Below, in pieces: positions 45,429 through 55,514 of a stretch of DNA of 64,000 nt (within the stretch, counting starts at the first letter, position 1; every line of letters begins with the position of its first letter). The stretch spans positions 1 through 64,000 of the forward strand of contig NZ_JAHBBD010000003.1 of NCBI RefSeq assembly GCF_019331775.1. The letters run 5' to 3'. Position numbers and translations under genes: made by a program. Origin of the DNA: Bifidobacterium phasiani (GTDB lineage Bacteria > Actinomycetota > Actinomycetes > Actinomycetales > Bifidobacteriaceae). The notes beneath the pieces were generated by a model that made no database searches, was not told the origin of the DNA, and saw only the letters and a program-made list of their open reading frames with translations.

Positions 45429-46388
45429 ATGCACGACATCCTCGCCAAACTGGACGACATCCACGGCTCGGTCTCCGTCATCGGTTCGATGAACGCCGAC
45501 TACACCGTGTCCACCGAACGCCTCCCCGGCCCCGGGGAGACCGTCAACGGCGGCCCGCTGCAGGTGCTGCCCGGCGGCAAGTCCGGCAACCAGGCCGCGG
45601 CGGCCGCCCGCATCGGCGCCAACGTGCGCATCTTCGGCGCGGTCGGCTCCGACGCCAACGCCGACTTCCTGCTCGGCAAGCTCAACGAGGCCGGCGTGGA
45701 CACCCAGTACGTGCGCCACGTCCTGGGACCGAGCGGCACCACGGTCATCGCCGTGGACGCCAACGGCGAGAACACCATCATCTATTCGCCGGGCTCCAAC
45801 GCGCAGGTGACCGTCGAGTACGTCGAGTCGATGCGCGAGGCGATCACCAGCGCGCCGACCATCGGCCTGTGCCTGGAAAGCCCGATCGACACGGTGACGG
45901 CGGTGGCGCGCATGGGGCACGAGGCCGGGGCGACCGTGCTGCTCAACAACTCGCCGTTCACCACCGAGCTGCCGGGCGAGCTGATCGAGGCCGCGGACAT
46001 CCTGCTCGTCAACGAGCACGAGATGGCCCAGCTGCTGGGCATCGCCGAACCCGAGGACGACGACTGGGACGGCGTGGACTGGCACGCGATCGCCGACGCG
46101 ATGCACGACTACGGCTTCCGCAAGGCCGTGGTCACGCTCGGCGGCGACGGCTCGGTCGTCATCGACGGCGACGACGTGCACCGCATCGCGCCGGTGCGCG
46201 TGCAGGCCCTCGACACCACCGGCTGCGGCGACTCGTTCATGGGCACGATCCTCGCCGGCCTGTCCTCCGGCATGACGCTGGTGGACAGCGCGCAGCTCGC
46301 CTCCTACGTCTCCGCCTACGCGGCGACGAACTACGGCGCGCAGGCCTCCTACGGCAACGCCGCGCAGATCCGCGCGGCCTTCGCCTGA
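45429..46388 (+). CDS. rbsK: Ribokinase (PfkB family)
   Basis: 319-residue PfkB kinase. N-terminal GSMNADYTVSTERLPGPGE and GGKSGNQAAAAARIGA are typical ribokinase signatures; the catalytic Asp is in DTTGCGDSF. It would phosphorylate the ribose released by the nucleoside hydrolase two genes upstream (40-nt gap after the MFS gene). GAAGGAGAG is the ribosome site. A GC hairpin at 46411-46459 follows the stop. Confidence 0.9.
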   Translation: MHDILAKLDDIHGSVSVIGSMNADYTVSTERLPGPGETVNGGPLQVLPGGKSGNQAAAAARIGANVRIFGAVGSDANADFLLGKLNEAGVDTQYVRHVLGPSGTTVIAVDANGENTIIYSPGSNAQVTVEYVESMREAITSAPTIGLCLESPIDTVTAVARMGHEAGATVLLNNSPFTTELPGELIEAADILLVNEHEMAQLLGIAEPEDDDWDGVDWHAIADAMHDYGFRKAVVTLGGDGSVVIDGDDVHRIAPVRVQALDTTGCGDSFMGTILAGLSSGMTLVDSAQLASYVSAYAATNYGAQASYGNAAQIRAAFA

Positions 46389-46410
46389 CCGGCAGCCCGC
46401 CGCACGACCC

Positions 46411-46459
46411 CGCGACCCCGCCTTGGCCGCCGCACTCCGGCGCCCGCGGCGGGGTCGCG
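46411..46459 (+). terminator. Hairpin at end of the nucleoside operon
   Basis: CGCGACCCCGCC / GGCGGGGTCGCG, 12-bp stem with a 25-nt loop, no T-tract. Confidence 0.45.
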
Positions 46460-46595
46460 CCGCATCCGGGCCGCCACGCCCGCGGGCGGGCGGCGACACG
46501 CGGCCGCGGGCGCCGCGGTTCCGCGCACGCGGTCCGCGCCCACCGAACAACAAACGGTATGCTATTGGTCAGGCAAACATGAGAGGCGGTGGTGC

Positions 46596-47312
46596 ATGCG
46601 TCCCATACGGATCGGTGTGGTCGAGGACGACCCCGCCAGCTGCCAGCTCGTCGTGGACTACCTCAACCGCTACCAGAGCGAGCACGGCGAGGAGTTCGTC
46701 GTATCCGTCTTCGACGACGGCGCGACGCTGGTGGACCACTACGCCCCGATCTACGACATCCTGCTGCTCGACATCGAGATGAAGCGGATGGACGGCATGG
46801 AGGCCGCCCGCCGCGTGCGCGAGCGCGACGACAGCGTCGTCATCGTGTTCATCACCGCGGCGCCGCAGTACGCCATCAGCGGCTACGAGGTGCGCGCGCT
46901 GTCCTATCTGCTCAAGCCCGTGCCCTGGTTCGCGTTCAGCCAGGAGATGAAGCGCTCCATCGACGCCGTCCGGCGCAACACCGACGAGTCGCTGCTCGTC
47001 GAGACCGGCTCGAAGCAGCTGCGCGTCGAGCTGGCCGAGATCGTGTACATCGAGTCGATCCGCCACACCATCGTCATCCACACGCTCGGCGGCAAGCTGT
47101 CCATCACCGGCACGCTCAAGGAATTGGAGGCGCGGCTCGCCGGGGCGGACTTCTTCCGGTCGAACTCCTGCTATCTGGTCAACCTGCGGTACGTCGTCGC
47201 GGTCGAGGACCAGGACTGCGTGCTGTCCACCGGCGAGCGGCTGCGCATCAGCCGGCCGCGCAAGAAGGCGTTCCTGGCCGCGCTGGCCGACTATATGGGC
47301 GGCAGCCGATGA
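46596..47312 (+). CDS. LytTR-family response regulator 1
   Basis: 238-residue response regulator: receiver domain with the phosphorylated D59 (LLLDIEM) and K in SYLLKP, followed by a LytTR DNA-binding domain (VYIESIRHTIVIHT, LVNLRYV). This is the AgrA/ComE/VirR type. Its stop overlaps the kinase start (ATGA), a tight two-gene operon. Targets are unknown; the adjacent GH3/GtrA genes are the obvious candidates. Confidence 0.9.
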   Translation: MRPIRIGVVEDDPASCQLVVDYLNRYQSEHGEEFVVSVFDDGATLVDHYAPIYDILLLDIEMKRMDGMEAARRVRERDDSVVIVFITAAPQYAISGYEVRALSYLLKPVPWFAFSQEMKRSIDAVRRNTDESLLVETGSKQLRVELAEIVYIESIRHTIVIHTLGGKLSITGTLKELEARLAGADFFRSNSCYLVNLRYVVAVEDQDCVLSTGERLRISRPRKKAFLAALADYMGGSR

Positions 47313-48631
47313 CCGGCACGATCATCAACGCGCTGCCGGACATCCCTCGCGTCTGCACGGCGATCTGCGAGTGGCTGGCCTGCATCGTGTACGTCGCGGT
47401 GATATACCGGCGCGTGCCGCTGCGCCGCAGCGTCGTGGTCTGCGCCGTGGGGCTGCCCGCGCTGGTGGCGGTGCAGTACTTCGCCGGCATGATGACGCTG
47501 CCGTTCTGGATCCTCGGCATGTTCCTCGCCGCCGCGGGCATGTACCTGATCATCCTGCTGGGCACCGGGGCGGGCAAGCGGGAGAGCCTGTACATCACGG
47601 CGCGCGCGTTCATCCTGGGCGAGCTGGTCGCCTCGCTGCACTGGCAGCTGGCCATGTTCGTCGAACGCACGCTCGACCGCGCCCCGAACACGCTGGAGAT
47701 CAACGCCCTGCTGGTGGCCGTATACGCGATCTGCTTCCTGGTCGCCTGGCGCGTGGAGAACGGCAACTTCAGCCAAAGCGAGCCGACGCTGCCGACGGTC
47801 TCCACGACCGTGATGACCGTGGCGACCACGCTGATCACCTTCGCGATGAGCAATCTGAGTTTCGTCTCGACGAACACGCCGTTCTCCGGCACGGTCGGCC
47901 AGGAGGTGTTCTACATCCGCACGCTGGTGGACTTCTGCGGCTTCGCGATCCTGTTCGCGCAGCAGGAGCAGACGCGACGCATCGCCTCGAACCTGGAGCT
48001 CGCCTCGATCAACGCGCAGCTGAAAAGCCAGCACCAGGAGTACCTGCAGTCGAAGGAGAACCTGGAGTCGATCGGCCGTCTGGCGCACGACCTCAAGCAC
48101 CAGATCGCGGCGCTGCGCGCGGAGGTGGACCCCGGGCACGTCGCCAAGGGCTTCGAGCAGCTGGAGGCCTCGGTGCAACGCTACAGCACCCAGCAGCACT
48201 CCGGCAACCCGGTGCTCGACGTCATCCTGACCACGAAGACCCGCACGTGCGCGGACCACGGCATCACGTTCACCGCGGTGGCGGACGGCAAGCTGCTGGC
48301 CGGCATGTCATCGATGGACATCGCCTCGCTGTTCGGCAACGCGATCGACAACGCGATCGAGGCGACGTCGAAGCTGCAGGACCCCCAGCAGCGGCTCATC
48401 CGCCTCGCGCTGTACGGGCAGGGGCAGTTCATCGTGATCCGCGTGGAGAACTACTACGACTCCACGCTGCGCACCGACGCCGAGGGCAACCTGCGCACCA
48501 CCAAGCGCGACGCCCGGTCGCACGGCTTCGGCGTCAAGTCGATCCGCCACATCGCCCAGCAGTACGACGGCGAGGTCACCATCCGCACCGACGACCACTG
48601 GTTCACCCTCACCGTCCTCATCCCCCGCTGA
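47309..48631 (+). CDS. AgrC-like GHKL sensor histidine kinase 1
   Basis: 440-residue membrane sensor with about six N-terminal helices (first ~215 residues), a coiled linker, the phospho-acceptor segment LAHDLKHQI near residue 260 and a GHKL ATPase domain (NAIDNAIEA as N box, GFGVKSI as G box). It resembles peptide-sensing AgrC/FsrC kinases, but no AgrB/AgrD-like gene or peptide precursor is seen nearby. It is coupled to response regulator 1. Confidence 0.88.
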   Translation: MTGTIINALPDIPRVCTAICEWLACIVYVAVIYRRVPLRRSVVVCAVGLPALVAVQYFAGMMTLPFWILGMFLAAAGMYLIILLGTGAGKRESLYITARAFILGELVASLHWQLAMFVERTLDRAPNTLEINALLVAVYAICFLVAWRVENGNFSQSEPTLPTVSTTVMTVATTLITFAMSNLSFVSTNTPFSGTVGQEVFYIRTLVDFCGFAILFAQQEQTRRIASNLELASINAQLKSQHQEYLQSKENLESIGRLAHDLKHQIAALRAEVDPGHVAKGFEQLEASVQRYSTQQHSGNPVLDVILTTKTRTCADHGITFTAVADGKLLAGMSSMDIASLFGNAIDNAIEATSKLQDPQQRLIRLALYGQGQFIVIRVENYYDSTLRTDAEGNLRTTKRDARSHGFGVKSIRHIAQQYDGEVTIRTDDHWFTLTVLIPR

Positions 48632-48840
48632 CCGCGGGCCGGGCAGTGGGGCCGATGCGCGGAACCGGACCGTACGCCGTCCGCACGCGCCGTCATGCAT
48701 CATCGGCATGCCGCCTCCGCCGGGTCGCCGGAACGAACCCGCCGTCGGCACCCTCCCACGCCCGGATCGGGCGCCTCCCGTCCGCCCCCCATAACCGCCC
48801 GCTCCCGCCCGCCGCCGCAAACCGCCCGCGGACAACGGCG

Positions 48841-48875
48841 AAGGCCGCGCGCCCGAACTGCGGACGCGCGGCCTT
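48841..48875. terminator. Convergent terminator between kinase 1 and gtrA
   Basis: AAGGCCGCGCG / CGCGCGGCCTT stem with a loop, 41 nt beyond the gtrA stop (minus strand). It could serve both directions. Confidence 0.55.
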
Positions 48876-48915
48876 CCTGTGTTCCTCTCTTGGGTTCGGG
48901 GCGACCCCGAACGGC

Positions 48916-49554
48916 TCAGTCCTCCTTCTTCGCCTCGCCCTCCGGGAAGATGATCTTGAAAACGAAGAAGAAGATGATCATCGAGACGCCGCCGGTGATG
49001 AACGTCACGAGGATGTTGTAGACGGCCACCGGCACGTAGGCCTGCGCGATCGGCATCCACAGGTTGTTGAAGCCGTTGCAGATCAGCGAGATCAGCACCC
49101 AGGCGATGAAGTACCACATGGCCTGGTAGACCGGGTTGCCGTGGCTCTTGAACGTGATGTTGCGCTGCAGCGGGAAGTTGATGCACTGCGCGATGAACGA
49201 GCCGACCTCGTAGCTGATGAAATAGCCCAGGCCGCCGCCGATGGCGACCGCGCCGGCCGAATCATAGACCACGTTGTAGCCGAGCAGGCTCCAGGTGAAG
49301 TCCACGCCGAACAGGCTCATGTGCACCTGCGGCCACATGAACTCGGTGCCGGCCAGGCCGGTGCCGAGAATGTACGGCATGATCGTGAAGATCAGGTACT
49401 GGACGATGGTCACGCCCATGCTGAACACGAAGAAGTAGAAGATCTGGTAGACCCACTTGGCGAGCTTGGCGTGCTCGGACTCGAACTTCTCCCACTTCGG
49501 CATCCACCACGCCATGAAGGCGTTGGAATACTTCTTCTCCGTCGTCTCACTCAT
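48916..49554 (-). CDS. GtrA-like membrane protein
   Basis: 212-residue protein with four hydrophobic segments of the GtrA family (PF04138), normally linked to movement of lipid-linked sugars. INFPLQRNITFKSHG is the typical conserved GtrA segment. Its start overlaps the end of the GH3 gene by 8 nt, so the two are translated together. Why a lipid-sugar flippase-like protein accompanies a beta-glucosidase is unclear. Confidence 0.8.
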   Translation of the reverse strand: MSETTEKKYSNAFMAWWMPKWEKFESEHAKLAKWVYQIFYFFVFSMGVTIVQYLIFTIMPYILGTGLAGTEFMWPQVHMSLFGVDFTWSLLGYNVVYDSAGAVAIGGGLGYFISYEVGSFIAQCINFPLQRNITFKSHGNPVYQAMWYFIAWVLISLICNGFNNLWMPIAQAYVPVAVYNILVTFITGGVSMIIFFFVFKIIFPEGEAKKED

Positions 49555-51970
49555 TCTCGAGCTCCTTTTCTGTACGCTTGTTGGCGGACTGGTTGCGGAA
49601 GAATCCCGCGATGAACGAACCGATGCCCCGGAAGGTGTGGCGGTTCGCGATCTTGACGATGGCCTGGACCATCGCCGAATCGATCATGCCCTGCGTCATC
49701 TTGCTCATGGCGCGCGGAGGCATGTTGAGGATGAACAGCGTGTTCAGATCGGGCTGGCCGGTCTTCTCGCGGACCTTCGCCTCGCGCTTGGTGAGCGTCT
49801 TGGCGATGGTGCGGGCCACGAACCCGCGCGAGTCCACCCAGGAGGAGATCGGGTCGTTGACGCCGAACGTCACCGGCTTGCCGGGGGCGACGACCCAGTG
49901 GCCGAAGAGCGCGGTCATCTCGTCGTCGGTGACCTCCTTGACCTTGCCGGTCAGGTAGGAGCCGAGCGCCGGGTCGGCCGGCTTCGGGTCGACGTCGCCG
50001 GCCACGGCGAACGCGGTCCGCAGCCTGATGTCCTCGGCGTTCGCGCCGACCATCAGCGTCCACTCGCCGGACTCGATATGCCAGGCGTTGGACTCGACGT
50101 CGAAGTGACGGAAGGTGGTGCGGTCGAACTCGATGCGCACGGTCTTGGACTCGTGGGCGTCGAGCCGGACCTTGGCGAAGCCCTTGAGCTCGCGGTCCGG
50201 GCGCAGCACGCCGCCCTTCGGGCCGCGCACGTACAGCTGGGCAACCGTCGAGCCGGGCACGTCGGAGTCGTTCGTGACGGTGAACTCGACGCCGGTCTCG
50301 TCGGCCTTGAGGTCGGAGTACGAGAACGTGGAGTAGCTCAGGCCGTAGCCGAACGGGAAGCGGACCGGCACGCCGGCGGTGCAATAGTAGCGGTAGCCGA
50401 CGAACGGGCCCTCGCGGTAGATGGCGTCGCGGCCGATGGCCGGGTACCAGCCGGAGTTCGGGCAGTCCTCGTACTTCAGCGGCCAGGTCTCGGCCAGGTG
50501 GCCGCTCGGGTTCACCTTGCCGGTCAGCACGTTGACGGCGGCGGAGGCGCCGGCCTGGCCGGACAGGCCGATGTACAGGACGGCGGCGACGTCGTCGAAC
50601 CACGGCAGCTCCACCGGGGAGCCGGCGACCAGCACGATGACGACCGGCTTGCCGGTGTCCTTCAGCGCGGCGACCAGGTCGTTCTGCACCTGCGGGATGG
50701 CCATCGTGGAGCGGTCGAGGCCCTCGGACTCGCTGCGCTCGTCCAGGCCGACCACGGCGACGATGACGTCGGCGCGCCCGCCGAGCGCCACGGCCTCGTC
50801 GATCAGGCCCTGGTTCGCGGCGCCCTGGCGGTCGTAGCCCTGCGCGTAGCCGACCACGTTCACGCCCTCGGCGGCGGTCAGCTCGTCGACCAGGTTCTCC
50901 TCCTTGGTGGCGTTCACCTTCGAGGAGCCGGAGCCCTGGTAGCGGGCGGTCCTGGCCATGTCGCCGACCACGGCGACGTTCACGCCGGCGGGCAGCGGCA
51001 GGGTCGCGCCCTCGTTCTTCATCAGGACGCTGGAGCATTCGGCGACGTGGCGCGCGACCACGTGGTGCGCGGCGGCCAGGTCGTCGTTCAGCAGGTCGTC
51101 GCGGCCGACGCCCTCGACCTTGGTCAGCCGGGCGATCTTGGCGATCTCCGCGGCGCGGGCGTTGAGGTCGGCCTCCGCCAGCGTGCCGGCGGCCACCGCG
51201 CCGGTCAGCTCGCGCACCGACGTGAAGCCCGGGGTCGGCATCTCCAGCGTGCCACCGGCCTTGACGGCGTCGACGGCGGAGTTCGAACCGCCCCAGTCGG
51301 AGACGACCATGCCGTCGAAGCCCCACTCGTCGCGCAGAATCTCCTGCAGCAGGTGCTTGTTCTCATGCGCGTACACGCCGTTGATCTCGTTGTACGAGGT
51401 CATGATCGTCCACGGGTGCGCCTCGCGCACCGCGATCTCGAACGCGGTCAGGTAGATCTCGCGCATCGTGCGCTCGTCGACGACGCTGTTCGAGGCCTGG
51501 CGGCGCAGCTCCTGGCTGTTGACCGCGAAATGCTTCGGGCAGGCCGAGATGCCGTTGCTCTGGATGCCCCGGACCAGGCCGCTGGCCATGCGGCCGGCCA
51601 CCTGCGGGTCCTCCGAATAGTATTCGAAGTTGCGCCCGCACAGCGGGTTGCGCTTGATGTTCATGCCGGGACCGAGCAGCACGTTGACGCCGAGGTCGTG
51701 GGCCTCCTTGCCCAGCGCCTCGCCCATCTCCTCCGCGAGCGCCGGATCCCACGAGTTGGCGACCGTGCCCGCCGTCGGGAAGCAGGTGGCGGGCTTGGAC
51801 TGCCCCAGACCGAGATGGTCGCCTGCGCCGAGCTGGCGGCGAACGCCGTGGGGACCGTCGCTCATCACGAAGCTGGGAATGCCGGCGCGGTCGTTGCCGC
51901 GCGAATCCCATTCGGACGCGCCGGAAAGCAGGGACGCTTTCTCCAACACCGAAAGTTCTTCGAGTTCCAT
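49547..51970 (-). CDS. GH3 beta-glucosidase (conventional domain order)
   Basis: 807-residue glycosidase without a signal peptide, so presumably cytoplasmic. Order is canonical: GH3 N-terminal barrel (residues about 1-280, nucleophile D225 in GMVVSDWG, KHFAVNSQE), C-terminal sandwich (acid/base Glu in ERSESEGLDR), Fn3-like domain near 560-640, then an extra helical tail of about 120 residues. The tail is conserved-looking but of unknown role. The start has AAGGGAGA. Divergent from the membrane GH3 at 52361. Confidence 0.9.
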   Translation of the reverse strand: MELEELSVLEKASLLSGASEWDSRGNDRAGIPSFVMSDGPHGVRRQLGAGDHLGLGQSKPATCFPTAGTVANSWDPALAEEMGEALGKEAHDLGVNVLLGPGMNIKRNPLCGRNFEYYSEDPQVAGRMASGLVRGIQSNGISACPKHFAVNSQELRRQASNSVVDERTMREIYLTAFEIAVREAHPWTIMTSYNEINGVYAHENKHLLQEILRDEWGFDGMVVSDWGGSNSAVDAVKAGGTLEMPTPGFTSVRELTGAVAAGTLAEADLNARAAEIAKIARLTKVEGVGRDDLLNDDLAAAHHVVARHVAECSSVLMKNEGATLPLPAGVNVAVVGDMARTARYQGSGSSKVNATKEENLVDELTAAEGVNVVGYAQGYDRQGAANQGLIDEAVALGGRADVIVAVVGLDERSESEGLDRSTMAIPQVQNDLVAALKDTGKPVVIVLVAGSPVELPWFDDVAAVLYIGLSGQAGASAAVNVLTGKVNPSGHLAETWPLKYEDCPNSGWYPAIGRDAIYREGPFVGYRYYCTAGVPVRFPFGYGLSYSTFSYSDLKADETGVEFTVTNDSDVPGSTVAQLYVRGPKGGVLRPDRELKGFAKVRLDAHESKTVRIEFDRTTFRHFDVESNAWHIESGEWTLMVGANAEDIRLRTAFAVAGDVDPKPADPALGSYLTGKVKEVTDDEMTALFGHWVVAPGKPVTFGVNDPISSWVDSRGFVARTIAKTLTKREAKVREKTGQPDLNTLFILNMPPRAMSKMTQGMIDSAMVQAIVKIANRHTFRGIGSFIAGFFRNQSANKRTEKELENE

Positions 51971-52360
51971 GGTTCTCCCTTGCACTGTTTTCTCGAACGA
52001 ACCATATGCGCGGCATCGCGCATGATCCGCCTTCACCATTTATTCAATCAGGTTTTTCCGCGTGGGCGCGCGGGGTTACACAACCTGTCGTTTTGCTCGC
52101 ACAATCGGTCGGCGGGGGTGTGGCACGCGGCGACGCGCCGTCATCCATCGAACGAAATCGACCATGTGGGGCGATCGGGGCCGGACCGAACCGACGGACT
52201 GCTGGAATGGGTACAGCGACACGACGCGGCGTCGCCGTCTTCGCCGACCGCCGATGCCGGCCGTGCCGGTCGCATGCAAACCGCAAGGAGAGGAACGGGC
52301 GCGGCCGCCGCCATGTCGGAGGCCGGAACCGACGCCCGGGACTATCAAGGAGGAGGTCCC
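51971..52360. other. Divergent control region of the GH3 genes
   Basis: 390 bp between the conventional GH3 gene (minus) and the first permuted GH3 (plus). Contains an AT-richer piece (52015-52060). A segment GATCGGGG...ACTGCTGGAATGGG (52172-52211) resembles GTCGGGG...GCTGCTTGGAATGACG upstream of the second permuted GH3 (58942-58983). No gene seen. Confidence 0.5.
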
Positions 52361-55252
52361 ATGATCGAGATCAACTGGAGCGACGTCATCAACGTCGTCT
52401 CCTCGATCGCCCCGCAGCTGATCGCCATCGGCGTGGTGCTGGCGCTGGCGATCGTCGTAACCGTGGCCGTGAACCGGCGTACGGTCGCGGACCAGGCGAC
52501 GCGCAAGCTCGTCCACGCGCAGTCGTGGCTGGTGTTCCTGGTGGCGGCCGTAGTGGCCGTGGCGATGATGGTGTTCGGCCCGCTCGCCACGCTGCTGAAC
52601 AACGCGACCGCGGAACGCCACATGCTCTCCGACGAGACGATCGCCACGGCGAACGAGCTCGGCGCCGAGGTGCAGCGCGAGGGCATCACGCTGCTGAAGA
52701 ACGACAACGGCAGCCTGCCGCTGAGCGACACGAACGTCAACGTGTTCGGCTGGTCGTCCACCAACCCGGTGTACGGCGGCACCGGCTCCGGCTCGCTGTC
52801 CGACACGTACCCGACCGTCTCGCTGATCGACGGCCTCGAGGAGGCCGGCATCACCGTCAACGACGACCTGACCGACCTGTACACCTCGTACCGCGCCGAA
52901 CGCCCTGAAGTCGGCATGTGGGAGCAGGAGTGGACGCTGCCCGAACCGCCGGTCTCCGACTACTCCGACGAGCTGATCGCCGACGCGCAGGCGTTCTCGC
53001 AGAACGCGCTCGTCGTGTTCTCGCGCCCCGGCGGCGAGCACATCGACCTGCCGACCGACATGGGCGCCGACGGCCTGAACTACACGCAGAACTCCGGCGA
53101 CTACAACGACTACGAGTCCGGCGAGCACCTGCTGCAGCTCAGCCAGAGCGAGGAGAACCTTCTGGAGATGGTGACCTCGGACTTCGAGAACGTGACCGTG
53201 GTGTACAACGGCGCAAACACCCTGCAAATGGACTTCCTTGACGAGTTCCCGGGCGTCGACTCGGTGATCTGGTGCCCGCCGGCCGGCCAGAACGGCTTCT
53301 ACGCGCTCGGTGAGGTGCTGACCGGCGAGACCAACCCGTCCGGCAGGACCTCCGACACCTTCGTCAACGACCTGACCTCGACCCCGTGGTGGAACAACTT
53401 CGGCAGCTTCACCTACGACAACATGTCCGAATTCGCCGTCCCGGACGACGATCCGTACATGCCGGGCCAGACCCCGACGTTCGTGAACTACGTCGAGGGT
53501 ATCTACGTGGGCTACAAGTTCTACGAGACCGCGGACGACGAGGGGTTGATTGACTACGAGGCGACGGTCCGCTATCCGTTCGGCTACGGCCTGAGCTACA
53601 CCACCTTCTCGCAGGAGATGGGCGACGTGACCTACGCCGACGGCACGGTGAGCTTCGACGTGACCGTGACCAACACGGGCGACGTGGCGGGCAAGGACGT
53701 CGTCGAGGTGTACTACAACCCGCCGTACTATAACGGCGGCATCGAGAAGGCCAGCGCGAACCTGGTCGCGTTCGACAAGACCGACCTGCTGGAGCCGGGC
53801 GAGTCCCAGACCGTGACCGTCTCGTTCGACGATGACGACATGGCGTCCTACGACACGTACGGCGCGGCCGCCTGGGTGCTGGAGGCCGGCGACTACCGGA
53901 TCTCGATCAACTCCGACTCGCACAATGTGCTCGACGAGGCCACCGTGACCGTGCCGGAGACCATCACCTTCGATTCCGAGGACAACACCCACAACGGCGA
54001 CGCCGTCCCGGCCACCAACGAGTTCGCGAGCGCCGAGGGCGACATCACCTACCTGTCGCGCGCCGACGGCTTCGCCAACTATGCGGAGGCCACCGCCGCG
54101 CCGTCGACCACGCTGTCCGACGAGCTCAAGGCCACGTTCGTGAACAACGGCAACTACGATCCGGCGGACTACGACAACGCGGACGACACGATGCCGACCA
54201 CCGGCGCCGACAACGGCGTGGAGCTCTACCAGCTGTACGGCCTCGACTACGACGACCCGCAGTGGGACGACCTGCTCGACCAACTGACCGTCGACCAGAT
54301 GCGGAACCTGATCGCCATGGCCGGCTACGGCACCCAGGCCATCGACTCGATCGGCAAGGTGCAGCAGTTCGACGTGGACGGCCCGGCCGCGCTGAACAAC
54401 ACGTTCACGGGCGTCGGCTCGATCGGATTCCCGTGCAACACCGTGTTCGCCTGCACGTGGAACACCGACATCGCCCGCCAGTTCGGCGACGTGATCGGCC
54501 GGATGGGTCTCGACATGCAGATCACCGGCTGGTACGCCCCGTCGATGAACATCCACCGCACCGCGTTCGCCGGCCGCAACTTCGAGTACTTCTCGGAGGA
54601 CGGCTTCCTGTCCGGCGCGATGGCGGCCGAGCAGGTGGCGGGCGCCCGCGAGCACGGCATCTACGCGTTCGTCAAGCACTTTGCGCTCAACGACCAGGAG
54701 ACCAACCGCTGGGGCATGCTGTGCACGTGGTCGAGCGAGCAGGCGATCCGCGAGATCTACCTCAGGCCGTTCGAGATCGCGATCAAGGACGGCGGCGCGC
54801 AGGCCGTGATGAGCTCCTACAACTACATCGGCACGACGTACGCGGGCGCCTACGCGCCGCTGCAGCAGACCGTGCTGCGCGGCGAGTGGGGCTTCGACGG
54901 CATGGTGCTCTCCGACTACTTCGCCGGGTTCGGCTACCAGAACGCCGACCAGATGACCCGCAACGGCACCGACGCGATGCTGGCGACCATCCAGGGCACC
55001 AACTACACCACCGACGATTCGGCCACCGCCGTGATCGCGATGCGTGACGCGGCGCACAACATCCTGTACACCGCGGTGAACAGCTGGGTGTACGCGGACG
55101 GCGCGCCCGCCTCCGCGCTGCCGATCTGGCAGGTCGCCGCCTACGTGGTGATCGCCGTGGCCGCGGTCGTGTTCATCCTGCTCGAGGTGCTGGCCGTCAG
55201 GCGCTACCTGAACCGCAGGAAGGCCGCGACGGTGGCCGTCGCCGGCGAGTAG
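52361..55252 (+). CDS. Membrane-anchored, domain-permuted GH3 glycosidase 1
   Basis: 963 residues. Two N-terminal helices (about 17-38 and 54-76) separated by a basic loop, a large soluble part and one C-terminal helix (about 922-947) followed by RRYLNRRKA. Charges predict an extracytoplasmic catalytic part. Domain order is reversed: GH3 C-terminal domain (about 100-410; probable acid/base E226 in GGEH), Fn3-like (about 415-510), then the GH3 barrel (about 635-880; KHFALNDQE, nucleophile D852 in MVLSDYF). Such permutation is known from a few beta-glucosidases (Ruminococcus, Butyrivibrio), without these anchors. AGGAGGAGG precedes the ATG. Paralogue at 59036. Substrate unknown. Confidence 0.87.
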   Translation: MIEINWSDVINVVSSIAPQLIAIGVVLALAIVVTVAVNRRTVADQATRKLVHAQSWLVFLVAAVVAVAMMVFGPLATLLNNATAERHMLSDETIATANELGAEVQREGITLLKNDNGSLPLSDTNVNVFGWSSTNPVYGGTGSGSLSDTYPTVSLIDGLEEAGITVNDDLTDLYTSYRAERPEVGMWEQEWTLPEPPVSDYSDELIADAQAFSQNALVVFSRPGGEHIDLPTDMGADGLNYTQNSGDYNDYESGEHLLQLSQSEENLLEMVTSDFENVTVVYNGANTLQMDFLDEFPGVDSVIWCPPAGQNGFYALGEVLTGETNPSGRTSDTFVNDLTSTPWWNNFGSFTYDNMSEFAVPDDDPYMPGQTPTFVNYVEGIYVGYKFYETADDEGLIDYEATVRYPFGYGLSYTTFSQEMGDVTYADGTVSFDVTVTNTGDVAGKDVVEVYYNPPYYNGGIEKASANLVAFDKTDLLEPGESQTVTVSFDDDDMASYDTYGAAAWVLEAGDYRISINSDSHNVLDEATVTVPETITFDSEDNTHNGDAVPATNEFASAEGDITYLSRADGFANYAEATAAPSTTLSDELKATFVNNGNYDPADYDNADDTMPTTGADNGVELYQLYGLDYDDPQWDDLLDQLTVDQMRNLIAMAGYGTQAIDSIGKVQQFDVDGPAALNNTFTGVGSIGFPCNTVFACTWNTDIARQFGDVIGRMGLDMQITGWYAPSMNIHRTAFAGRNFEYFSEDGFLSGAMAAEQVAGAREHGIYAFVKHFALNDQETNRWGMLCTWSSEQAIREIYLRPFEIAIKDGGAQAVMSSYNYIGTTYAGAYAPLQQTVLRGEWGFDGMVLSDYFAGFGYQNADQMTRNGTDAMLATIQGTNYTTDDSATAVIAMRDAAHNILYTAVNSWVYADGAPASALPIWQVAAYVVIAVAAVVFILLEVLAVRRYLNRRKAATVAVAGE

Positions 55253-55307
55253 GCCCGGCAGCGGCATTTCGCCAAGACCGCCGGAGGCACCCGCTTCCGG
55301 CGGTCCC

Positions 55308-55348
55308 CGCCAGGGCGGCGTTCGGAGCGTTCCGGACGCCGCCCTGGC
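55308..55348 (+). terminator. Terminator of permuted GH3 gene 1
   Basis: CGCCAGGGCGGCGTT / GACGCCGCCCTGGCG, a stem of about 15 bp with an inner CGGAGCGTTCCG palindrome, 55 nt after the stop. Confidence 0.75.
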
Positions 55349-55514
55349 GTATTCCGGCGAATAATGCATGCATTCCGTGCCGTTTCCGTGGATTTTTGCT
55401 GTTTTTCGGGCCATTTTCCGTCGAATTATGTTGCTGGAACCGCGGCGTCAAGATGGAATTTTGCTATTCTAGAGGCCATCAGACGTATGTTTTTTGCTAC
55501 GAAAGCGGCACGAA

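Noticed and set aside
46389..48631. Peptide pheromone (AgrD/AgrB-like) gene for the AgrC-like kinases
   Set aside because: No small ORF with a ribosome site and peptide-like features, and no AgrB-like membrane protease, was found around either kinase.
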